From NCBI GenBank assembly GCA_023390055.1, contig JAEWDP010000044.1, positions 1 through 17,925 of the forward strand: DNA of 17,925 nucleotides, written 5' to 3'. A model generated the notes under the pieces. That model was not told the origin of the DNA and did no database searches. It saw only the letters and a list, made by a program, of their open reading frames with translations. The stretch is from Pseudomonadota bacterium. Its GTDB lineage: Bacteria > Pseudomonadota > Alphaproteobacteria > Rhizobiales > Rhizobiaceae. Numbering within the stretch: the first letter of the stretch is position 1; each line of letters opens with the position of its first letter. Made by a program: the position numbers and the translations under genes. Below, one piece after another: positions 8,090-15,173 of this stretch.

Positions 8090-8827
8090 ATGGAACATTC
8101 TGGCATGAATGATGGATTGGAGGCGCATCCGGTTGAAGAGGATGACGCCTTGATGCCTGCCTCGAAAGAGCAACTGATCAAAGAACTTATGCGGGCGGGA
8201 AAGTCTCAAGATCTTCCCGCAGCCGTTCACAGGCTTGCCACCTATGTGGGTGCCGCCGGCTTTCTTCTGGCCAGATGTGATCTCATCCAGGAGCAGGGGC
8301 TCGATTTCATCGTTTCTTCCGACTGGCCGTTCGATCTCGTCAGGCGCATGGGGTCGGAACTGGCCAGCATCTATTCCAGATCCACCGAACTCGAAAAATG
8401 CCTGTTGTTGTTGTCGCCAACGTTTGCGCCCCTTCCCGATGACGTCATCTTGTCTGACGAGCTCAGCCGGCAATATTGTTCCATCGGATTTTGCGTCGGC
8501 AAGACCCGTTATTCACTGTTGTTGTTGTTCAATGGAGGCGTGATGCTGCCCGAGGCACGCCTTCGCGAGGTCGGGCTTCTTGCTGCCTATGTGGCGAGTG
8601 TCCAGGAATATTCGGGGACCAGGATCGAACGTGATTTCGACCTGACGGATCGTGAACTTGAATGCCTGTTCTGGATCGCTGAAGGAAAGACCAGCGACGA
8701 GATTGCGACGATCCTCGGGATTTCGCGCAATACGATCAATAATTACATTACCAGCGTCATGCGCAAGACGGGAACCAAGACACGTTCCGAAGCAATCGCC
8801 TACGCTGTCCGCAATAACCTGGTCTAG
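8090..8827 (+). CDS. visN: LuxR-family motility master regulator VisN
   Basis: The 245-residue protein has an N-terminal ligand-binding-like domain (roughly 25-175, autoinducer-binding type) and a C-terminal GerE/LuxR helix-turn-helix at about 184-245: LTDRELECLFWIAEGKTSDEIA, then ILGISRNTINNYITSVMRKTGTKTRSEA. In S. meliloti VisN and VisR act together as global activators at the top of the flagellar and chemotaxis hierarchy. Its place between fliF and visR and its length fit VisN. The ATG at 8090 has a ribosome binding site buried in a predicted hairpin; an in-frame ATG at 8105 is possible but has no better site. visR begins 15 bases after the stop. Confidence 0.93.
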   Translation: MEHSGMNDGLEAHPVEEDDALMPASKEQLIKELMRAGKSQDLPAAVHRLATYVGAAGFLLARCDLIQEQGLDFIVSSDWPFDLVRRMGSELASIYSRSTELEKCLLLLSPTFAPLPDDVILSDELSRQYCSIGFCVGKTRYSLLLLFNGGVMLPEARLREVGLLAAYVASVQEYSGTRIERDFDLTDRELECLFWIAEGKTSDEIATILGISRNTINNYITSVMRKTGTKTRSEAIAYAVRNNLV

Positions 8828-8842
8828 GAGGTGGTCGAACAT

Positions 8843-9592
8843 ATGCCTTATCCGCGCAACCACTCTTCTTCGGGATCGTCGACAGCAGCGCATCGTCTCG
8901 GTCTGCACTGGGCAGCAAGCCGCGCGGACATGTTGCCGAAGCTTGTCGCCATGCAACGGCAACTCAGGGCAAGGCACTTTGCGATCTTTCGCATTTCCGG
9001 GGGAGGATTGCCCGGCAAGCGGAAGCTGGTCTGCGAGGTCGAGAATTGGGAAGATGACGGTCCTGGAAGCATTAACGCGCTTGTCACCGGTTATGGCGAA
9101 CTGATGCTCGACCACATCGAAACATCGATGATGCCACTGGTATGGGCAGGTGCAGATCACATGAACCATGGCGACGCAGCTGATGGGCCGCCGATTGTGA
9201 AGCAATTACCGGCTGGCATGACGCGTTTTTCGGGCCTTGCATTTCCGGCAAGGCTGGGAGCCATGGGCAATGGCTTTGTCATCTTTACCGCCAATATGTT
9301 CAACCTCGACAGCGACCTCGTCATTGAACATCATGTCCTGTGCTGCCAGATCATGAGCAATCTATTGGCGCTCGATGAACGCAAGACCGTCCCTGCAGAG
9401 ATGTTGAGCGAACGTGAAACCGCCTGCCTGCAGCTTGCTGGCGACGGACGTATCAGTGAGGAAATCGCTGAAAATCTTGGTCTTTCGGTTCATACCGTCA
9501 ACGCATATCTGGGATCTGCGACGACGAAACTTGATGCGGTAAACCGGATACAGGCGATCGCCAAGGCACTGCGCCTCGGCTACATTCAATGA
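8843..9592 (+). CDS. visR: LuxR-family motility master regulator VisR
   Basis: VisR is the partner of VisN. The 249-residue product has an N-terminal sensor-like domain (about 20-175) and a C-terminal LuxR-type DNA-binding domain near 186-247: LSERETACLQLAGDGRISEEIA, then NLGLSVHTVNAYLGSATTKLDAVNRIQA. The ATG at 8843 is preferred because the strong TAGGAGGT, which overlaps the visN stop, is upstream of it; a GTG at 8831 would lie inside that site. The site is about 11 bases from the ATG, slightly long. In S. meliloti the next gene is flhB; here it is not, and a transport operon follows. Confidence 0.92.
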   Translation: MPYPRNHSSSGSSTAAHRLGLHWAASRADMLPKLVAMQRQLRARHFAIFRISGGGLPGKRKLVCEVENWEDDGPGSINALVTGYGELMLDHIETSMMPLVWAGADHMNHGDAADGPPIVKQLPAGMTRFSGLAFPARLGAMGNGFVIFTANMFNLDSDLVIEHHVLCCQIMSNLLALDERKTVPAEMLSERETACLQLAGDGRISEEIAENLGLSVHTVNAYLGSATTKLDAVNRIQAIAKALRLGYIQ

Positions 9593-9978
9593 AGCCTGGT
9601 TGACGTCAAGAAGACAAGAGCATCGACGCTGCCAGGTCTGATGCGATACCTTTAAGGAGCGGCTTTGAGCGTTTCTCACCGGCGATGTTGCCTGTAGCTT
9701 GCACATGTGCCCGTTGGCAGTTGTCTTACATGAATGCACAATTTGGCTCTTCTTCCGGGCGAGGGGCTTGTCCATTTTCGGGCGGCAGCGGCTGTTCGAT
9801 TTACGGATAAATCTGTTGACAATAAACAATTGTGGATTACCGTGAACGAGCGTCCGACGAGGAGCGCTGCTGCAGGATGAGTGACAGGGACACGAGGACC
9901 TCGGCGGCGAACGAAGGTGCGCATCATCAAAGATAACAGCGAACATCGGTTCGTAAACGTCAGGGAGGACGTTCAATC
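9593..9978 (+). promoter_or_regulatory. 386-base gene-free junction between visR and the transport island
   Basis: No convincing gene or rho-independent terminator lies here. The first two thirds show nothing beyond two 10-base palindromes (9600-9609 and 9701-9710) that are expected by chance. From about 9798 a promoter-like cluster begins. About 130 bases of presumed leader precede tctC, ending in the ribosome binding site GGGAGG near 9963-9968. The leader contains a 19-codon open frame at 9877-9936 (MSDRDTRTSA...) without a well-placed ribosome binding site. No att site, tRNA or transposase remnant marks the change from flagellar to transport genes. Confidence 0.6.
9798..9843 (+). promoter_or_regulatory. 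Candidate promoter and operator of the tct operon
   Basis: A perfect -35 hexamer TTGACA lies at 9816-9821; at 16 bases' spacing a weak -10 candidate TACCGT follows (3 of 6 matches to consensus). It sits inside AATCTGTTGACAAT (9810-9823), a 14-base string repeated exactly upstream of the ABC unit at 16260. Directly upstream is the perfect inverted repeat GATTTA-CGGA-TAAATC (9798-9813), and ACAATTGT (9826-9833) is a palindrome in the spacer. The crowding of symmetric elements over a -35 box suggests a repressor site. The regulator is not in the window. Confidence 0.5.
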
Positions 9979-10950
9979 ATGGCATTTGGTCCGCGCATTG
10001 GCACAATGGTTGCAGTTACCGCCGGCTTTCTTGCAGCCATCGCGTTGCCAGCAGCAGCCCAGGAGAAAATTGCTTATCCGACCGACGTGGTAACTCTGGT
10101 GACCCATTCCAGTCCCGGTGGTGGCAGCGACGTATTCCTGCGTGATATGGCGCGCTACCTTCGGGAGATCATCGACGCTGATTTTGTCGTCGAAAATGTG
10201 AGCGGCGGCAGTGGTGCAAACGCCATGGCGCATCTGGCTCAATCGCCGACGGATGGCAGCGTCCTGTATGCAACGACACCGACCTACATATTCACATCGC
10301 TGATGAGCGATCTTTCGGCGACCTATCAGGATCTCGAACCCCTTGTGAACGTATTCTACGACCCGGCAGTCCTTTACACGCGCGCCGACGCCCCCTTTCA
10401 GACGCTGGGCGACGTGATCGAACACGCAAAGACAAACCGGAGCGCCTGGGGTGCCGCCAATCCGGGATCACTGGAACGGATCTCGCTTGAGGAAATGAAG
10501 CGCAAGACTGGCGTTGATGCTGCGATCGTTACCAGCGAAGGCGGCGGTGAGACGATGATCAATATCCTCAATGGTACGCTCGATATTGCCGTCGGCGAAG
10601 TTCAGGAGTTGCGTTCGCAGCTTGATGCCAAGCAGATACGCATCCTTGCCGTCTCAACCGACAATCGCCTGGAAACGTTGCCGGATGTTCCGACGCTCAA
10701 AGAATCTGGTATCGATATGACAATCCGGAAATTCCGCGGTCTTGCGGGGCCAAAAGGTCTGTCGGATGAGGCAGTGGCGGCCTGGGAAGAGGCTATCCCC
10801 CGGCTCCTGGAAAATCCGGAATACAAGGCTGCCTACACAAAATCCAATCTCGTGCCGACATTCATCCCGCATGCTGAATACGTGACCTTCATGGAGACTT
10901 TTGCAACTGAGCAGAAGACCTTTCTGACAGAGGCGGGTGTGATCAAGTAA
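9979..10950 (+). CDS. tctC: Tripartite tricarboxylate transporter, periplasmic binding subunit TctC (Bug family)
   Basis: This is the periplasmic receptor that captures a carboxylate for the TctA/TctB membrane pair. The 323-residue protein has a signal peptide with a hydrophobic core (MVAVTAGFLAAIAL) and a likely cut after A27 in PAAA|QEK. The mature part has the Bug/TctC features: VVTLVTHSSPGGGSDVFLRDMA (substrate loop between the first strand and helix), VENVSGGSGANAMAHLA, GSLERISLEEM and the late ETLPDVPTLKESGI block. The ribosome binding site is GGGAGG ten bases before the ATG. Bug proteins bind di- and tricarboxylates, amino acids, aromatic acids and other acids, so the substrate cannot be named from sequence. 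Confidence 0.9.
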   Translation: MAFGPRIGTMVAVTAGFLAAIALPAAAQEKIAYPTDVVTLVTHSSPGGGSDVFLRDMARYLREIIDADFVVENVSGGSGANAMAHLAQSPTDGSVLYATTPTYIFTSLMSDLSATYQDLEPLVNVFYDPAVLYTRADAPFQTLGDVIEHAKTNRSAWGAANPGSLERISLEEMKRKTGVDAAIVTSEGGGETMINILNGTLDIAVGEVQELRSQLDAKQIRILAVSTDNRLETLPDVPTLKESGIDMTIRKFRGLAGPKGLSDEAVAAWEEAIPRLLENPEYKAAYTKSNLVPTFIPHAEYVTFMETFATEQKTFLTEAGVIK

Positions 10951-10973
10951 GCCGAAACAGGAGCATATCTGCC

Positions 10974-11456
10974 ATGACCAAGGATCTCGTTCTCGGCATC
11001 CTTTCCCTCCTGTTCTCCGCTTTCTATCTCTGGCAGGCCGCTCAGATTCCGACCAGCGCCCTGGGCGACGCTGTCGGGGCGGGTGGCGTGCCGCTGATCC
11101 TTGGCTGGGCAATGGCCGCAGCCGGAACGCTGCTGATCGTTCACAATCTGTGGCTGCGCCGGGCCGGAAAGGTGGTGACGACACCCGTTTCCATCGTGTT
11201 TGACGACCCGCGCAGGCTGATCACAATGGCGGGCGGGGTCGTCTTCATTACCGTGATCTACCTGACGATCCTGCGCCCAGTTGGCTATATACCGGCCACA
11301 GCATTGTTCCTCGCAGCTCTCTTTGTCTATCAAAGGGTGCCCTTCACTGCCGGCGCAATCTTAACACCGATTGGCGGTGCGTTTGTGCTGTGGCTTCTCT
11401 TCGATGCACTTCTCGGCATCAACCTGCCCGATGGCTTTCTCGCCGGTCTTCTCTGA
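10974..11456 (+). CDS. tctB: Tripartite tricarboxylate transporter, small membrane subunit TctB
   Basis: A 160-residue hydrophobic protein with four predicted membrane segments: near 5-24 (LVLGILSLLFSAFYLWQAA), 38-60 (GGVPLILGWAMAAAGTLLIV), 80-120 (a long hydrophobic stretch that probably crosses twice or re-enters) and 125-150 (ILTPIGGAFVLWLLFDALLG). Length and topology fit TctB, the poorly conserved small subunit of TTT systems. It follows tctC by 23 bases, with AGGAG ten bases before the ATG, and precedes tctA. Identification leans on topology and the invariant tctCBA order. Confidence 0.88.
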   Translation: MTKDLVLGILSLLFSAFYLWQAAQIPTSALGDAVGAGGVPLILGWAMAAAGTLLIVHNLWLRRAGKVVTTPVSIVFDDPRRLITMAGGVVFITVIYLTILRPVGYIPATALFLAALFVYQRVPFTAGAILTPIGGAFVLWLLFDALLGINLPDGFLAGLL

Positions 11457-11503
11457 CGAGATTGCCGCCGTTCAGCCTTTACGAGAATTTTTCGGAGATT
11501 CTG

Positions 11504-13018
11504 ATGGATGCGCTAGTTCAAAGCTTTGAACTTCTGACGACCACCCTGATCGTGCCGATGGCCATCCTCGGGATGGTCTGGGGCATTTTCGGCGGGGCAC
11601 TGCCGGGGCTCTCGCCCTCAATCACCATGGCACTGTTACTGCCTTTCACATACACGATGGAGCCGATCCCGGCGCTCGTCCTGCTTGCGGCAACCTATAT
11701 TGGTGCTGAATATGGCGGCTCGGTTCCTGCAATCTTGATCCGGACGCCGGGTACGAACGCAGCCGCCGCGACACTGATCGACGGCTACGAAATGAAGAAG
11801 CAGGGAAAGGCTGGCGAAGCGCTGGGCATATCGCTTTATGCAAGCTCGATCGGCAACTTTGCCGGCATCTTATGCCTGGTCCTCTTCACCGCGCCATTGT
11901 CGCAACTGGCATTGACGTTTCGGCCGACAACCTATTTTGCGCTTGGCATTCTTGGCCTCAGCGTCATTGCGACCGTTTCCGAAGGTCTGTTGACCAAGGG
12001 TGTCATCGCAGCCCTGATAGGTTTGATGATTGCGACGATCGGAACAGATCCGGTGAGTGGCGTCGCGCGGTTCACTTACGGCAATCCGAACCTTTTGACG
12101 GGTGTGCCCGTCATTCTCATCATGGTCGGTCTGTTTGCCGTGAGCGAAGTGCTCGAGCAGATTTCGACGCCAACCCAGTGGGAAAAGGTAAAGAGCGGGG
12201 CCTCGCGTCTGCGGCTTCCCAACTGGGCGGTACAAAAAAAGATTGCGGTGTCCAATGTCATCGGCTCCGGTATCGGCATTTTCTGTGGCATCATGCCTGG
12301 TGCTGGCGGGACCGTTGCGTCCTTCATGGCTTATAACGAGGCACGCCGTTTCTCCAAGACGCCGGAGGAGTTTGGCAAGGGGTCATCGGAAGGTGTCGCT
12401 GCACCGGAAGCGGCCAACAACGCCGATGCGGGTGTCGGTCTGATTCCGCTTCTGTCATTTGGCATACCCGCGTCCAATTCCACGGCCATCCTGCTCGGTG
12501 GCTTCCTGATTCACGGCCTGATCCCGGGACCGGTGCTGTTCGACAAGGATCCAACCATCCTTTATGGCCTTTTCAGCGGGCTGGTTGTCGCCTCCATTAC
12601 GCTGATACCGGCGGCATTCCTGACGCTCTCCGTCTGTATCTGGCTGGTGAACCGGCCAAAGCCATACCTGATGGCATTCATTCTCGCCCTTGTCTTTGCG
12701 GGTGCATATTCGATCAATGCGAGCCTGTTTGATCTTGCACTGGTGCTGGCGGCCGGTGTCTTTGGTCTCGGCATGCGCTATTTCGGCCTGCCGATGCTGC
12801 CGACTATCCTCGGCCTCGTGCTCGGCTACATGATCGAAGCAAACTACCGGCGATCGCTTGTCATCTCGGGTGGCGACCACACGATCTTTCTCGAAGATAC
12901 GGTGGCGGTCGTGTTTCTCGCCCTGTCGGTCATCTTTCTTGGTGCGTCGCTGATCAATGAATTTCGGGCACGTCGCGCAGTCCGCGAACCGGACGGCCAA
13001 CAACATGATCCGATCTAA
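11504..13018 (+). CDS. tctA: Tripartite tricarboxylate transporter, large membrane subunit TctA
   Basis: TctA is the main permease, using an ion gradient to move the substrate delivered by TctC. The ATG at 11504 is chosen because GGAG lies six bases upstream; upstream in-frame sequence overlaps tctB and is not membrane-like. The 504 residues show the two family repeats with their hallmark motifs: GALPGLSPSITMALLLPFTY and YIGAEYGGSVPAILIRTPGT in the first half, GIMPGAGGTVASFMAYNEAR, then AAPEAANNADAG and LLSFGIPASNSTAILLGG in the second. About ten to twelve membrane helices are apparent. Complete length, no damage seen. The next gene follows after 26 bases. Confidence 0.95.
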   Translation: MDALVQSFELLTTTLIVPMAILGMVWGIFGGALPGLSPSITMALLLPFTYTMEPIPALVLLAATYIGAEYGGSVPAILIRTPGTNAAAATLIDGYEMKKQGKAGEALGISLYASSIGNFAGILCLVLFTAPLSQLALTFRPTTYFALGILGLSVIATVSEGLLTKGVIAALIGLMIATIGTDPVSGVARFTYGNPNLLTGVPVILIMVGLFAVSEVLEQISTPTQWEKVKSGASRLRLPNWAVQKKIAVSNVIGSGIGIFCGIMPGAGGTVASFMAYNEARRFSKTPEEFGKGSSEGVAAPEAANNADAGVGLIPLLSFGIPASNSTAILLGGFLIHGLIPGPVLFDKDPTILYGLFSGLVVASITLIPAAFLTLSVCIWLVNRPKPYLMAFILALVFAGAYSINASLFDLALVLAAGVFGLGMRYFGLPMLPTILGLVLGYMIEANYRRSLVISGGDHTIFLEDTVAVVFLALSVIFLGASLINEFRARRAVREPDGQQHDPI

Positions 13019-13044
13019 CTTTCTTGTGTCAAATGGAGACATCA

Positions 13045-14409
13045 ATGCTTGACGCGACGTACTCGCAACGACTGGCTGCCTGGGGAGCTCAATTGACGCC
13101 GGGAGATATCACCCCGGCAATGGCCGCCAAGAGCGAGGAGATCCTCGTTGATGTCGTTGGCCTTTGCCTTGCTGCGCGCCAGACCGACTATGTCGCCAGT
13201 GTCATGACAGCTGCCGAACATGGTGATCATGTCGCTATCGGTCACCGCAGGCGATTGACTGCGGCTGATGCGGCGCTCGCAAACGGTACGGCCGCTCACG
13301 GTGAGGATTTCGACGACACCTTTGAAGGAGGCCCTGTTCATTCGGGTGCCGTCATCATTCCAGCGGTGCTTGCCGCCTGTGAGCGAGAAAAATTGCCGGG
13401 TGAGCGGATGTTGCTGGGTGTTGCGGCGGGCATCGAGCTCCTTTGCCGGCTCGGGCTTGTCGCGCCCAAGGCGATACACAAGGCCGGGTTCCATCCGACA
13501 GCCGTGCTCGGATCGCTTGCCGCATCCTTCGGTGTTGGTGTGGCGCTCGGGCTTGACGCCAAGGCGCTGGCTAACGCGCTCGGTATTGCGGGCTCGACGG
13601 CTTCGGGTATCATCGAATATCTCGGTGACGGCAGTTCGACCAAGCGTATGCATGCCGGCTGGGCGGCCCAGTCCGGCATGCGCGCGGCATATCTGGGCCG
13701 TGCAGGTTTCGCGGGGCCGCGCAAGGTTCTTGAAGGAGAGCACGGTTTCTTCAAGGCGTTTGCGCCATCGATTCAACCACTCTATCGCCATCTCATGGAC
13801 GGCCTTGGTGATCGCTGGCATGCCGAAACGATCACCTTCAAACCGTTTCCCTGTGGCACTATGGTCCAGCCCTATATCGATTGCGCGCTGAAGCTGCGGG
13901 CCGACGGTGTTGTCGTTGACGACATTCAGGCGATCCACTGCCTGACCTCGGAAGGTTATGTTCATCGCCTGTGGGAGCCGCTGGAACTGAAACGGGCGCC
14001 GCCGACGTCCTATGGAGCAAAGTTCAGCACGCCATTTGGCATCGCGCTCGGGCTTGTGCGTGGTCACGCGGGGCTTGCCGACTTTTCGGATGATGCAATC
14101 ACCGACAATGCATTGTTGCGCATCTGCCAGATGATTACCTACGAAGTTGATCCCAAAGATCCGTACCCGGCTCGTTTCACGGGCCATGTTCGGGTAACGA
14201 TGAAGGACGGAACGGTCCATGAGGCCAGGCAGGATCACATGCGTGGCGGAGTGGATGCGCCGCTTTCACGCGCGGATATCAACGCCAAGTTTCTATCCAA
14301 TGCCAGCCATGGCAGCATTTTAGAGCCGCAGGCCATGCTGGAAGTCTGTACGGCGCTTTTCAGCGCCGGTGATCTGTCGTCGAAGGTCGCGGCGCTGGCC
14401 GTGGCGTAA
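13045..14409 (+). CDS. MmgE/PrpD-family enzyme (dehydratase, decarboxylase or epimerase of an organic acid)
   Basis: A 454-residue soluble protein of the 2-methylcitrate dehydratase / cis-aconitate decarboxylase / iminodisuccinate epimerase superfamily. Family motifs in order: HGEDFDD at 85-91, GFHPTA with H150, a Gly/Ala-rich helix ALGIAGSTASGI, KRMHAGWAAQSG at 200-211, FKPFPCGTMVQPYIDC at 265-280, and KFSTPFGIALGL. The usual block near 270 is K-x-[FY]-P-C-x-x-x-x-H; here Q275 stands where a histidine is commonly found. The ATG at 13045 is chosen for GGAG six bases upstream; ATG 13033 and TTG 13024 are weaker. With a tct transporter upstream and no methylcitrate synthase or methylisocitrate lyase nearby, it is probably not PrpD. 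The substrate is likely the acid that the transporter imports. Confidence 0.85.
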   Translation: MLDATYSQRLAAWGAQLTPGDITPAMAAKSEEILVDVVGLCLAARQTDYVASVMTAAEHGDHVAIGHRRRLTAADAALANGTAAHGEDFDDTFEGGPVHSGAVIIPAVLAACEREKLPGERMLLGVAAGIELLCRLGLVAPKAIHKAGFHPTAVLGSLAASFGVGVALGLDAKALANALGIAGSTASGIIEYLGDGSSTKRMHAGWAAQSGMRAAYLGRAGFAGPRKVLEGEHGFFKAFAPSIQPLYRHLMDGLGDRWHAETITFKPFPCGTMVQPYIDCALKLRADGVVVDDIQAIHCLTSEGYVHRLWEPLELKRAPPTSYGAKFSTPFGIALGLVRGHAGLADFSDDAITDNALLRICQMITYEVDPKDPYPARFTGHVRVTMKDGTVHEARQDHMRGGVDAPLSRADINAKFLSNASHGSILEPQAMLEVCTALFSAGDLSSKVAALAVA

Positions 14410-14426
14410 ACAGGAAGGGAAACTGC

Positions 14427-15173
14427 ATGTCTATCCAGGAGCTTGGCGATCGGGTCGCCATCGTCACCGGTGCCTCTCGCAATATTGGACGCGCCATCGC
14501 CATTGCTCTGGGAGCCGGCGGCGCGTCGGTTCTGGTTCATGCCCACCATGATCGCGATGGGGCGGAAGAAACAGCGCGGCTTGTGAGCGAGGCTGGCGGC
14601 AAAGCCAGCGTCGCCCTTGGAGACCTGTCTAAGCCTGATACAGCCGATGCGCTCGTCGCGGACGCGCTTAAGGCATTTGGGGCGTTGGATATTGTCATTG
14701 CAAATGCTGCGATCAGGCCGGAAGCCAGGATCGAGGATCTGCACTACGAAGAGTGGCGACAGGTCATGGCGCTCGGTGTCGACAGTGTGTTCCTTTTGAC
14801 CAAGGCGGCACTTGAGCATCTGAAGCGGAGCAATCAGGGTGCGATCGTGACCATCGGCGGACTTACAGGTCATTCAGGAGCAGCAAACCGGGCCCACGTC
14901 ATTACCGCCAAGGCGGCAGTCGTCGGGTTGACCAAGGCGCTTGCTCATGACCTTGGATCAAGCGGGATCACGGTCAATTGCGTTTCTCCAGGCCTGATAG
15001 AAACACGTCGCACCGGCGAAGAACCTAAGCATCATGCCAGTCGAACGAATGTTCTCGGGCGCCGGGGGACACCGGACGAGGTCGCTGCATCCGTTCGGAT
15101 GCTGTGCGGCCCGGGTGGCCGTTACATTACCGGTCAGACCATTCATCTGAATGGCGGAGCGCTGATGGTTTGA
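14427..15173 (+). CDS. SDR-fold protein lacking most catalytic residues
   Basis: A 248-residue classical short-chain dehydrogenase/reductase by fold: cofactor loop TGASRNIGRA at 14-23, GDLS near 65-68, the NAG region altered to ANAA at 92-95, and the closing VSPGLIET and GRYITGQTIHLNGGALMV typical of FabG-like proteins. The Asn-Ser-Tyr-Lys tetrad is largely gone: alignment by eye puts G117 at the Asn, G145 at the Ser and V158 at the Tyr; only K162 remains. The codons were checked in the DNA and no frameshift is involved. Ordinary hydride transfer is therefore doubtful; it may bind nucleotide without redox activity or catalyse another reaction. It has a GGAAGGG ribosome binding site, follows the MmgE/PrpD gene by 17 bases and overlaps the next gene by one base. 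Confidence 0.85.
   Translation: MSIQELGDRVAIVTGASRNIGRAIAIALGAGGASVLVHAHHDRDGAEETARLVSEAGGKASVALGDLSKPDTADALVADALKAFGALDIVIANAAIRPEARIEDLHYEEWRQVMALGVDSVFLLTKAALEHLKRSNQGAIVTIGGLTGHSGAANRAHVITAKAAVVGLTKALAHDLGSSGITVNCVSPGLIETRRTGEEPKHHASRTNVLGRRGTPDEVAASVRMLCGPGGRYITGQTIHLNGGALMV

Noticed and set aside
9600..9609. Palindrome TTGACGTCAA just after the visR stop
   Set aside because: Too short for a terminator, no loop or T tract, and frequent by chance.
9701..9710. Perfect palindrome GCACATGTGC downstream of visR
   Set aside because: A 10-base perfect palindrome is expected many times in 18 kb by chance, and it has no promoter context or second copy.
9877..9936. Nineteen-codon frame in the tctC leader as a real leader peptide
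   Set aside because: The nearest Shine-Dalgarno-like sequence is too far upstream, and the peptide shows no repeated regulatory codon or other feature.
13042..14238. Long open frame (398 codons) on the minus strand opposite the MmgE/PrpD gene
   Set aside because: It mirrors the coding frame of a well-supported gene, shows no recognisable domain and reflects codon bias in GC-rich DNA. The same holds for the other long minus-strand frames opposite cheA, cheB, tctA and visR.
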